Of a stretch of 64,000 bases of DNA, positions 1 to 9,480 are shown one piece after another; position 1 is the first letter of the stretch, and every line of letters begins with the position of its first letter. Source of the stretch: Sisyra terminalis. Lineage: Eukaryota; Arthropoda; Insecta; Neuroptera; Sisyridae. The notes below the pieces were generated by a model, which saw nothing but the letters and a program-made list of their open reading frames with translations, was not told the DNA's origin and made no database searches. The stretch is taken from NCBI GenBank assembly GCA_958496175.1, contig OY292278.1:24924001-24988000 (forward strand), in the 5' to 3' direction. The translations under genes and the position numbers were made by a program.

Positions 1-1919
1 ATAAATTAGTTTAGTCTAATAATAAATTAATAATTAAAAAAATAAATTACACGAAATCGGCAAAAAATACCTAATTTGTAAAAAATTTAACGCCTCAGTC
101 TAATACATGAACTAGATAGAATTGTTCGCTGAATACGTATATTAGGTATGCGTACGGTAATACGCGTAGTAGGTACGCGTAATAAATAACATACAGTAGT
201 GCTTCGGTGGTAAATTTGCGGAATTAAATGATCGATCACTTTAATTACACATAAATAAATCAAGGCGGAACCTACGATTCTTCTGGTACCACGATAAATA
301 AATTTGAAGTGTTAACGAATGGAGAGTGTAAAAATAACTTCACCTTCCTATTAAATATATTTCTATACCATTGATACATTAAATTCTAACCACTGTAAAA
401 TTAATTCCATAATTTTTTTCATTCCTAAGAAAAATTTTAAACTTTTTTTTTAGTTTGGAATCATCATAACTACGACATACCGAAAATTTGTAAATTTTCC
501 ACCGAAAGTTCATAACGAAATCAAAAAAAAAATACATTTACAATTTAGGTAAATAGTACAAGATTTTTTTTATCGTGTAGGTAGTATTCCATTGGGAGAC
601 AAACGAATGCCAAAAAATATAGCGATTACTAATAATCCTTCAAAATTTCAGCAAAACATATAAAAAATAAATTGGTTTATATCTTTATTAAACATGTGTT
701 GGTAATGGTGACATACATTAACGTTTGATCGGCTGTGAATGATTCACTAACAGATTTGACTTCTTGAAGTATATACATTTGATGCTTTTAATACTTAGAC
801 AAATATTTAATTTTATTTTAAGATATTATGCTACTTTATACTTTATGGGTACCATAATATTTATAAATATTATGTTTATTAACAAACTTTCAAAGCTCAT
901 TTCTAAACTTTGATATAATATTTTATAAAAAATAGTACTCCAAGCTTAAAAGGTTTTCATCGTATAGGCTCATTGAATTTGGCACAGAAAAAAAAATTGC
1001 CATATGAAAATGATAATTTTTGCTTATCAATCAAAAATTTACGAGAAATTTACATTATTGCTCTGAAGAAGTTTTTGAATTTTTCATTTGTTACACCATA
1101 TTACTTATTACACTCCCTTATAATGATTGTTTCAAATAGGCTCTTAAAAACTTTGGCAATAATACGCTGGAAAACTTACGAACTTGAAAACACATATGAA
1201 TAAAGAATAAAAACTTTAAAAACACTTAATCATTTCAAAAAATTTAATTTAACTTTTTATTAAGTCCTAAAAAAAACATTAAGACAAAATTTAAGTGAAT
1301 CAAAATGAACTTTTTATAGATTTTTCTACTTTTAGTGAATAAAAAACCATTGAGTTTTCCCCTCTTAAAAGAAGATAACCGTTAACCATCAATCAAGTCG
1401 TTGAAAAACTTTTCTATGCACAATTGTTTCCAATAGCACAAACAATAAATTTTATACTACCTAATTCAAACATTTTTACGAAATTAACATATTTTTTTCT
1501 TTTTTACCAACAACACATTTTCAACTCAAAGTTGGCAAATTCAATTCGGAGAGCATTTATAAAAATTGTTCAGAACTGTTATTTTTGCCCTAAGCTCCAT
1601 TATTTAGCATACTAAAAAGAGGTAAAATTTGTGTGTTTTCGATGTAAAAATATTTGTTGATTCGAATTTGAATTGTAAATGAGTCCATTAAATCAAAATA
1701 CGGAGAAAGATAATTATACTGGTAGTTGTAATATACTGAGAAAAGTCATGTTTTTATTTATAGAAAATTATGGTATTTTGACTGTCATAGCTTTTTATTT
1801 TCTTATTTCCTTTTACTTTTAAAGACAAAAAGTATAATCCTAGACAAAAATTGACACAAAATTACGTTCATTGTTATAATTTATTTGAAACCACAAAAGT
1901 ATCATTTATTATCTAATGC
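1..1919. other. AT-rich stretch, no gene recognised
   Basis: Only short AT-rich reading frames of no coding character are present. A short patch at about 121-185 repeats TACGCGTA-like words (several near-copies of TAGTAGGTACGCG) and is the only CpG-containing word cluster here. I see no exon, RNA gene or recognisable element. Confidence 0.6.
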
Positions 1920-1929
1920 GTTAGAGCCC

Positions 1930-2165
1930 CAGAAGCCGCGACTAACAGACCAGCATTATTTTATAACATGGAGTCTAGATGATGGTTACTTTGGCAGATA
2001 ACAGGTAGTAAAGGTGTATAAAATATTAGTTTAGTTTCGTCAAAGTATAAAGGTCAATTTTTGTAAACTTTCTTCCGAGTAAAATTATAAATCACATTCT
2101 TCTTTGCCAGACATTTAACGTGGTTTCAAGTTCCTGCCAGACATTCCAAAACTTCAATTTGTCAA
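1930..2165 (-). repeat. Dispersed repeat R4, copy 1
   Basis: Read on the minus strand, this matches the arms at 22504-22740 and 23225-23440. Shared words in order are TTTGGAAGTGTCTGGCAGG-like, TTGAAACCACG, GTCTGGCAA.GGAGGA, TCGGAAGAA and GACGAAAGTGAGCT. All copies can be partly translated (a LEVSGRRLKPR..GNGG-like string), but each is broken or diverged. A decayed coding remnant of a transposon is possible; I do not recognise the protein. Confidence 0.6.
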
Positions 2166-2224
2166 TATTATAATAAGCAAACTTATGTACATTGTTCATA
2201 AGTCAAAAAAAAACACTGACCAAA

Positions 2225-2790
2225 AATTTTAAACACATACGTGTGAGTGGAAACCAATTATAACTAACACAACTTTAGCACAACTTACAAATGATTAAAA
2301 TTAGCAATTGAATGAAATCGAAATGATAGTTGAAACAAATGACAACAATCAATTAGTTCAAATTTATAACAATGATTAATATATGAGATTTTCACTCTCA
2401 CGTATGTGCTTACATTCTTTGTTCTTTATTTTTGCCAACATATTTGTTATTTATATTCACTTGTAAATTTCGAAAAATGTAATTAAATTTTAAGTGAATG
2501 GTGTATACGTTGCTTGGAAACTGAAAACTAGTTTACAAAAATTAAGGGCATAAAAGTTACTTTTGGTTTTAAAAAAAACATACATTATTTTACGTAGTAA
2601 GCTTAGTTCATATTTTAGATATAAGATAAGATACTCGATTGGATACATGCGCAGTTGGCTTTTTTGTTTAGTCCTTTACAGATTTATATACTGTTCAATG
2701 AACATAACTGCCCAAGTCATCTAAAGTAACAACCTTTCGTAATACCGTTTATTTTTAAACAAGTACTTAAACAAATTAGGAAAATAGATG
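2225..2790 (+). repeat. Dispersed repeat R2, copy 1 (segments b to d)
   Basis: This is one of several diverged copies of a roughly 1-kb family. Diagnostic words in order: ATGACAACAATCA.TTAGTT, TTCTTTGTTCT.T.TTTGCC, GTTACTTTTGGTTTTAAA, CATATTTTAGATATAAGA, ATGCGCAGTTG. Other copies are at 13255-13990, 18805-19790 and 51690-51920, with partial copies at 6490, 9335, 21950, 28488 and 30475. There is no coding signal. The class is unknown; an old retroelement untranslated region is possible. Confidence 0.65.
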
Positions 2791-2919
2791 GTCGTTCTAG
2801 TAATAATAAAAGATTTTATGTATTTGGCCTAGTGAATTATAAATAAATTTCTTATAATTAAAAAAATTAACGAAATAATCGATTCTCGAATCGATTTTCA
2901 ATGTCAATCATTAGTTAAC

Positions 2920-3334
2920 ATACGTCTATCATGTTTGTTAGCATTACACTTTTGAAATTTATAAAAAATAACTACAAAATAGTTTGCATTTTTTCTTCAT
3001 TCCAGAGTTCTGAAAGAAAACAAAACGCCGTTTACGTATTTCCTAGAAAAAACTTATATAATGCTAAATTGGTGTTAAGAACCTTTTAAAAAATACGAAA
3101 ATTTCGAAAGTTTTTGCATTATAAATTGATAATTTTTGTCGTTTGATTGTTTTGAAAAAAAAACTTTGTCAGTCATATATTTTTCTACAAAACACTGTTT
3201 AAACAAAAAAATTGCAGTTTCAATTAGAGCATTTTTAAGCGCTGGATAGTGACAAAAAATCGCTTCCGTATTTACAGAAAAAACGCTAAGAAGAATAAAA
3301 GTATGAGTAAAGCTTGACCAAAATGCTAATAAAA
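2920..3334 (-). repeat. Dispersed repeat R3, copy 1
   Basis: It contains GTTAGCATTACACTTTTG, a CCAGAGTTCTG-like word, and CGTATTTCCTAGAAAA followed later by a second GTATTTACAGAAAAAACGC. The same words occur at 31060-31170 and 39030-39200 in this orientation, and at 54955-55110 reversed. The 91-residue reading frame across it is not shared by the other copies, so I do not call it a gene. Confidence 0.5.
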
Positions 3335-3441
3335 AAGTAAAATATAACATTGATAAGTATTTTATTTACTTCCGAATCACAATAAATTAATGGATAATAA
3401 TATATATATATATGTCTTTGAGAATCAATTAAAAAATTACT

Positions 3442-3490
3442 TTATTACGACGCGTTTCGACAGTTTTTGACTGTCACCATCAGGTAAATT
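3442..3490 (-). ncRNA. Degenerate hammerhead motif, element A left arm
   Basis: This is the mirror copy of the right-arm ribozyme. On the minus strand it keeps the six-pair stem II, GAAACGCGTC (3449-3458) and a 4-bp stem I, but the core reads CTGATGG (3477-3483). The last core adenine is a G, which should abolish or strongly reduce cleavage. Confidence 0.6.
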
Positions 3491-3936
3491 ATTTAAATTT
3501 AAATATTTTGTTACAAACTATTTACATTCACATTAAAAGCAAAAATTTTGTTTAAAATTAGTTAACACAAACTACTAATAACTGAAGTATTTCAGGTACT
3601 TTACAACAAATAAGTATAACTTCTCACTTACGTACATAAGTACACACAACGTTTTTTTCATAAAGTTTAGTTAGCACTTTAACATCCAAATTAACATAGG
3701 AATATTTATCCAATACATGGGTATGAGTCAGTATGGGCTAACTGACGATTCAAAGCAATATAACCTTCTAATCCATAGACAAAATTATTGATTGGAGTAA
3801 TGTAAAGACGAAAAGCGAAAATTAAAAATGGATTTTATAGATATGAAGGTTTTTAGTTTCTAGATAGAAAATAGTTTATAGATAAAACCTATATGAAATT
3901 TGTTTAAAATTGACAAAATAATTATTATTATTATTA

Positions 3937-3985
3937 TTATTACCTGATGATGACAGTCAAAAACTGTCGAAACGCGTCGTAATAA
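3937..3985 (+). ncRNA. Hammerhead ribozyme (type I topology), element A right arm
   Basis: The parts in order: stem I 5' strand TTATTAC (3937-3943); core CTGATGA (3944-3950); one unpaired T; stem II GACAGT/ACTGTC (3952-3957 with 3963-3968) closed by a CAAAA loop; GAAA (3969-3972); palindrome ACGCGT (3972-3977) serving as a minimal stem III; C3978 as the predicted cleavage nucleotide; stem I 3' strand GTAATAA (3979-3985), which pairs perfectly with the 5' strand (7 bp). All catalytic core bases are present. The oddity is the extra base between A9 and stem II, which elements B and C also have. The very short palindromic stem III suggests activity may need a dimer, as described for Penelope-type hammerheads. 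Activity itself is inferred. Confidence 0.7.
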
Positions 3986-4047
3986 AGTAATTTTTTAATT
4001 GAATCTCAAAGACATATATATATTATTATCCATTAAGTAAAATATAA

Positions 4048-6235
4048 GCCTTAGAGCTAGAAAAAAAATTACATTAAAAATATTGTTCTTTAATCCTTTG
4101 TCATATACTTATGTATATGACGAAAACAGTTTTTGAATAAGTTATTTCCAAGAAAAAAAAAAACGACCTTAATTAAATAAATTTTTGTCATAGAAATAAT
4201 ATGTTACATAATTTGTATTAATTTGCCGTTTGTGTGCAAACTATTCGAACCGACAAAATCAGTGTTCATCCCACATAGATTCAATATCGAAAAGCAATTT
4301 TTTCTATTCATATTAAAATTATTTCTTCGTCAGTATACTAAACCAAATATATTTTCTCCATTGTTGGATTGAAAGTAAAATGATTAAAGTCAAGTTTTTT
4401 GACAATAAAGGCTATTTGAGTTGTAAAGAAATGTCAAAAATTTCGAAGTTTTTCCAAATCGATTTCAAATTACAGATTGAAGTTTGATTCATCCATTTAT
4501 TCTAACTTTCCAACTTAACACCAAGATTATTTTCCGAACAAAAAACAAATCTTTCATTCTTTTGTTGCAAATCTTATTAGAAGTTAATAAAGCCTAGAAT
4601 TCTTATTAAAACGAAAATCTTATCCTTTAATCAGTCCTCATGTTTTACCACAATCAAATACGTTTAACAACTTACCTTTTTTGTGAACATATAACCTTTA
4701 CCTTGAAACCTAATCTAAAATACTATTAAAATCCGTAAGAGAAAAACTCATGTTTCATTTTAACTATTTTTTTTTTTTGTTTATCTTATCAAATGCGTAA
4801 CAGACATAAATAAAACATTTCTTTTCGCATCTTCGTATTTGCTGTGCTTAACAGCTTTTCCTACTTTCACGAAATAGAATTCAAAAACACACACATTTGC
4901 GTGGTTAAAATAAGAAAAAAGAACATGTTACTTATGTGCTTCACATAATAAGAGGTTTCATTCTGAATAAATGTTTTATTTTTGAAATGCTACAGACCTT
5001 ATATAATAGTTTATTTGTGAACTTTTACCATTTGATATTCGTAAATGTTGAAATTTATGAATCGAGGTTGTTAATTAAAGGCAGTTAAGACGACAGACTG
5101 TATAAAGTAATTGATTATATTGAAACACGAAAGAGTAGAGTTATTGTTAGGCAACAAAATTTCGGGGGAGATTTAATTCTACCATTATTGAAAATGGATC
5201 ACTTGTCTCCATTTCCAATTTCGCAACAAATAGAATTTGTTGAATGTATTTACATATTGTAATTAAATTTGCTTGGTAAATATTACATACTATATAATTG
5301 ATTTTGTATATTCAAATGTAAATAATTAGCCTAAATATTTCAGTTTACGTCCAAAAAGCTATAAAGTAAAATTGATAAATTGATTTTCTATTAACAATGT
5401 TTTTAAGGGAAAAATCAGTGCATGTTGTTAATGATGAAAATGATGAAATCGCGAGTACTTATGGTTTTCAGAATATCATTAATGCCCGTTTTCACAATAT
5501 GTAGTTTACCGAAAGATTAGCTTAACTAAAACATGAAAATGAACTAGCTCCCACAGATTTACATGTAATAGGTTGGCAATTCTATTTATGCATTTTCGTC
5601 ATTATTGATTGACTATTGAGGTTATTTAGTGATTTGCACGTGATCCGTTGATAGGTATGCTTTATAAATCTATTAGATTTAGTTGAATACGTACTTTTCG
5701 GCATATTGTCGAACTTATCATTTTCAATTTTTATAGTTTGAAACATATTCATTTTAAAACAAAATGGTTAAAATACATTCAAAAGAAAGATATTTTTTTG
5801 AAATTATTCAACCCAATATATAAAATAATACAAGGAAAAGTAGATTGATACATTATATTGCCTTGTCTTTTTCTTTATTTGAATTAAAAATCATTATCGA
5901 TACATAGAAATAAGCGGTTAAAAAAATATTCAATTTAATTTTTACAATATCGCTATTTGTACGAACTGATGGTACACGCAATTGACTGTTTGGACAAACT
6001 GTATCGATGTTTATACAATTAACTGCTTATTCATATCATTTATGTGATAGTTTAGGACTAAAATCCACTTCTATATGGTAAAGGTTTTTGAAAACTATTT
6101 TTCAAACAGTTAATGCATTTATGTGCGATACAAATTTGTATAAGTAGTCAATTGTGTATTATATTGTGTAGGTACTATACAGTATGTATAACTAGCCAAG
6201 TGTGTACACATACAATATGTAAAAAAGGTAAATTT
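4048..6235. other. AT-rich stretch, no convincing gene
   Basis: No element boundaries are recognised. A 35-codon frame at 5397-5504 (+) begins MFLREKSVHVVNDENDEIA and is less AT-biased than its surroundings. It could be a small exon or chance; no splice sites clearly bracket it. Confidence 0.45.
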
Positions 6236-6455
6236 CACTCATGTCCCTTTGAGTGACATCAATATCTGGCAACGTTGCATTTTCTACTTTGTTTTTAATT
6301 TGATTCGCTAGTCAATTAGACCATAATGAATATGTATCAACAACAGAGCAAATATGTGATATTTGAATTGAATTAACAAAAAAATCGCGATTATTTTTTA
6401 AAAACAAAGTAGAAAATTAATGAAGATATTGATGTCGCTAAAGAGAACATGAGCC
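6236..6455. mobile_element. Long-TIR MITE family M1, copy 1
   Basis: The outer ends are CTCATGTCCCTTTGAGTGACATCAA and its inverted counterpart ending TTGATGTCGCTAAAGAGAACATGAG. Inside these, TCTGGCAACGTTGCATTTTC and TTTGTTTTTAATTTGATTC match the M1 copies at 15768-15996 and 47885-48095. The right arm is more diverged (a TTTTTAAAAACAAAGTAGAAAAT core). No coding capacity. The superfamily is not determined. Confidence 0.65.
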
Positions 6456-6489
6456 ACCAATTTAATCTATTATTTGAAAACTAGTAACT

Positions 6490-6690
6490 TTCTGGGAAAT
6501 ATTCACAGCCCAACAGTAACAAAACTGACAAATAACGAAAAGTAGCAGAAAACGAAATGAAAGTTGAATCCAATGACAACTATCAGTTAGTTCAAAAATG
6601 AGACAATAATTGTTATATCTGCATTGTACTCATATCTATGTGTTTATTTTCTTTGTTCTCTGCATTTGCCGTCATACATGCATTTGCTTA
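6490..6690 (+). repeat. Dispersed repeat R2, partial copy (segment b)
   Basis: It carries AATATTCACAGCC, CAATGACAACTATCAGTTAG, GAGACAATAATTGTTATA and TTTGTTCTCTGCATTTGCC, the segment-b words seen in full-length R2 copies. It directly abuts the copy of the element A interior at 6690. Confidence 0.55.
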
Positions 6691-7126
6691 ATACATTCAC
6701 ATTAAAAGCAAAAATTGTGTTAAAATTGTATCATATTTTAGTTAACACAAACTACTAATAACTGAAGTATTTCAGGTACTTTGCGACAAATAAGTATAAC
6801 TTCTCACTTGCGTACATAAGTACACACAACGTTTTTTTCATAAAGTTTAGCTAGCACTTTAACATCCAAATTAACATAGGAATATTTATCCAATACATGG
6901 GTATGAGTCAGTATGGGCTAACTGACGATTCAAAGCAATATATCCTTTTGATCCACAGACAAAATTATTGATTGTAGTATATAATTGTTATTATATATTA
7001 TTTTTATTATTATAATTATTATTATATATTAATATAATTATTATTGAAGTATTGTAGAATATAGAGATGGAAAGCGAAAATTAAAAATGGATTTTATAGA
7101 TATGAACGTTTTTAGTTTATAGATAG
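6690..7126 (+). repeat. Second copy of the element A interior, without ribozyme arms
   Basis: Nearly every base matches 3524-3872, including the AACTACTAATAACTGAAGTA, GTACATAAGTACACACAACG and GGGTATGAGTCAGTATGGGC words. The main differences are a small insertion near 6727 and about 60 bp of ATT/ATTA-rich sequence near 6980-7050. Neither the hammerhead motif nor the inverted arm is present on either side. It is either a truncated element A relative, or a separate repeat into which the ribozyme arms of element A were added. Confidence 0.75.
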
Positions 7127-7383
7127 ATGAAAGCTTTGAAAAACCACATGGAAGACAATTGTTCAAACGCAGAATAAATTATTTGAGGGATACCTATAAT
7201 AGACATGAATTTTTCGGTTGAAAATATTTTAAAAGAAATTTAAAATATTATTCCTTTTCCTGCAAAATAGTTTTATTTTCTTTTTAAAATGATTTGCATT
7301 TTTTTTCTGGAGTAATAATCTTGTTTATGTGATTTGTGCTCGTTTTGTGTTATTTTTTGGGAAGATTGATTTTGTTATAATAA

Positions 7384-7575
7384 CAAATTAAGATTTTTTT
7401 AATTGTTATTTACCGTCGCTTTATAACTACTAAAGTCCTTTAGCGACTCTAGGGTTAATTAAATCCGTTATCGAGAAATAATGAAAATTTGCACGATACG
7501 AGGATCGAAGACACTACCTACTAGTTTTGGAGCGGTCATCTAGACCACTCGGCTACCAGTAGGCAAATTAAGATT
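7384..7575 (-). mobile_element. tRNA-derived SINE, copy 1, with 12-bp target duplication
   Basis: A perfect 12-bp direct repeat CAAATTAAGATT (7384-7395 and 7564-7575) flanks the element at 7396-7563. On the minus strand the head reads GGTAGCCGAGTGGTCTAGA, an A box of class II (Leu/Ser-like) tRNA type, followed by a B-box-like CTTCGATCCTCG. The unrelated body ends in GCGACGGTAAATAACAATTAAAAAA-type tail sequence, an A-rich 3' end. Other copies are at 28822-28993 and 52861-53030, with a stub at 60780-60822. It would be transcribed by RNA polymerase III and mobilised by a LINE. Confidence 0.85.
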
Positions 7576-8786
7576 ACTATATAGGTTGAAGGTTATAACT
7601 GTATAATATCAATATATATAAATATATGGACAATATAAAGTATATGAGATATATTTATATGATGCATTTATTATAATTTAATACAATTATAGTTACTATA
7701 GCTGAAAATACGTGTTCTTCTAATTTTAATAGATATATGAAGTATACCTATTAACTGACCACGTGCTGATCACTCTATAACCTCTATAATTAAGCAAAAA
7801 TGACATAAAATGCTTGGTCAGTAATGCCAGCTTAGTACATGTGAAACAGTGGGTGTTAGAATATTTTCATACTAAAGTTGACTATAGTCACTATAGTAAT
7901 CCTATCCTTTCGGTTAACTACATTTTGTGAAAATGAGCCTAAGTATATATGTGCTTTTACGTTAAACTTTGACATTTGTCAATTTTTCTAATTATCAAAC
8001 AAAATTTTATTCAGACTTTACATTGAGTTATAAAGAGTTCATCTCAAAAACGAATTTTGATTCATAATTTAACTGGAATTAATGTTAGTTTTGAAAAAAA
8101 ATGATCATTACATATGTTGACATTTGTGAATCATTTACATACTATTAACACAAAATATGTAAAGTGGTTTATCCAAAACCGAGATCAACTTGTAATTAAT
8201 CAACTTTTTAAAAAGCTGCTTTCAAAAGAGGAATTGAAAGCATGACATTTGAATAAGTTTTGACGATAATTTGAACTTTTTTAGATTATAATTTGCATGA
8301 ATTTAAATTGATGATTTTAAATATATAATAAAAATTACACCAACTTTAGCTCTAATTTTATTTTTGGATGTTTTAATGGGCGAAATCAATGAGTTTCTCA
8401 ATTTGACATATAAAAATTTATATATTTTTCAATTGTATGTAGGAGTAGCCAACATTTTTCACAGGATTGCCCGATTTTAATAGGGTATATATTAAAGTTG
8501 GTCCCATTTAATTTAAAAAGTTCAAATTATCTTCGTAAAGTAGAAGAACAGGGGATGATTGATGACTTACAAAACAAATTTGGAATAAAATATATTTTCT
8601 CGTAAGGGTAAAAAATAAGGATTGATTGATTGCAGTTAAGCTAAATTTTTAAATCAGCCATTAAAATACGTTGATTTCAAAATAATAATCGCAATTATGT
8701 TTTTAAGAGGGCAATAATTTAAAACAATTTTTATTTTTTTTAACGTTTTTGGCTTTTATTTATATTTTACGGGCTTGTATGGATTT
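7576..8786. other. AT-rich stretch, nothing recognised
   Basis: It contains many TATA/ATTA runs and no reading frame of coding character. I see no inverted arms or known repeat words. Confidence 0.55.
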
Positions 8787-9284
8787 TGTTTCGTTTCAAG
8801 ACATACAACAATAACAAATTTATTTTATTACTTAGATGTTTATTTATTCCCCAATACACACTTATTTATTCATTTATTTATTTACAACAATCGTTTATCA
8901 CACTATTTAACTTGTAATTGATTGAAACTGATTTATGGCTGATTTTCAACTGATTATCCTCCACTTGCAGTCAACCTCTTTTATAGTAATTAAAACATGT
9001 TCCAGAATGTTCGAACTTCCAAATTGGCCTATTCTTATACTAGCACATTCTATTCTTATTTTAAATCTTTTTTTCCTTAAATCAAAAATATCTTTTATCT
9101 CATTGAGCTGACCGATCCTCTTTTATTTATTTTCATGGTTCAATAAGCGCACAGCAAGACGCCAGATGTAACCAGTCACTGACACTAGAAGTGAAGCTTC
9201 TTCTTCACTTGATTTATAACCTAATTGGTAGGTAACTAGCAAGGTGGGGGTTTTAGTCGATAGGCGCTTTATGCGAATTCGACA
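8787..9284 (-). mobile_element. LTR of an LTR retrotransposon (probably a 3' LTR remnant)
   Basis: On the minus strand a purine-rich tract (GGAGGAAGAGTAG, 9285-9298) precedes TGTCGAATTCGC, as a polypurine tract precedes a 3' LTR. Next come TATAAAAG, a TCAGTTG initiator, a run of AATAAA-type signals (GGGGAATAAATAAAC), and an end near GAAACGAAACA. The TG...CA ends are my best guess at the borders (about 498 bp). Related sequence on the plus strand lies at 39480-40010, sharing AAAGAGGTTGAC.GCAAGTGG and GATAAACGATTGTTGTAAAT, and at 11900-12060. Beyond the purine tract no pol-like coding is seen, so the element body is missing. The gypsy versus BEL class is undetermined. Confidence 0.65.
8951..9012 (-). 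promoter_or_regulatory. LTR promoter: heat-shock-type element, TATA box and initiator
   Basis: On the minus strand, three perfect alternating units GAA-nn-TTC-nn-GAA (9000-9012) sit about 15 bp upstream of TATAAAAG (8978-8985). An arthropod-type TCAGT initiator follows, its A at 8951, 34 bp from the TATA start. The layout resembles insect heat-shock promoters. In the related LTR near 39.5 kb the initiator is kept, but TATA and the heat-shock-type site are decayed. Inducibility is inference. Confidence 0.5.
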
Positions 9285-9309
9285 CTACTCTTCCTCCTGG
9301 ATGTATTTC

Positions 9310-9480
9310 AAAACTATCCCCCCCTTCCTTACACAAATAAAATGAGGCACAGTTGCATTTTGTTAGTTCCATCTAGAATCGTTTACTTTCCAGGAAACGT
9401 AACAACCCAAATCAATTACAGTAACATATTTATTTTTTCGCTATCGTGCTGTGCCTAAAGAAGTATAACTTAAAAAAAAA
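9310..9480 (+). repeat. Dispersed repeat R2, segment d fragment
   Basis: GCACAGTTGCATTTTG, ATCTAGAATCGTTTAC and CTGTGCCTAAAGAAGTATAA match the end of R2 copies at 19620-19780 and 51800-51910. A G/C-only tract (CCCCCCTTCC, around 9318-9328) lies between it and the LTR; on the minus strand this is a second purine-rich tract. Confidence 0.5.

Larger units (their letters stand above)
3335..4047. mobile_element. Element A: fold-back Penelope-like element with hammerhead motifs
   Basis: Two inverted arms of about 98 bp (3387-3484 and 3939-4036) are nearly identical, running from TTAATGGATAATAATATATA through GTCTTTGAGA and TTACTTTATTACGACGCG to the CATCAGG word. The whole is flanked by a perfect 13-bp direct repeat AAGTAAAATATAA (3335-3347 and 4035-4047), so the inserted unit is about 3348-4034. 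On the left, a 39-bp tail separates the arm from the duplication; on the right there is none. Long inverted terminal repeats, hammerhead motifs, a variable-length duplication and a one-sided tail together match Penelope-like retroelements. There is no reverse transcriptase or GIY-YIG coding sequence, so it is non-autonomous. The interior (about 3524-3872) recurs at 6690-7126. An (ATT)n run lies at 3921-3941. Confidence 0.7.

Noticed and set aside
3075..3350. 91-codon minus-strand frame as a membrane protein gene
   Set aside because: It falls across repeat R3 and the flank of element A; hydrophobicity comes from AT-rich codons and is not conserved in other copies.
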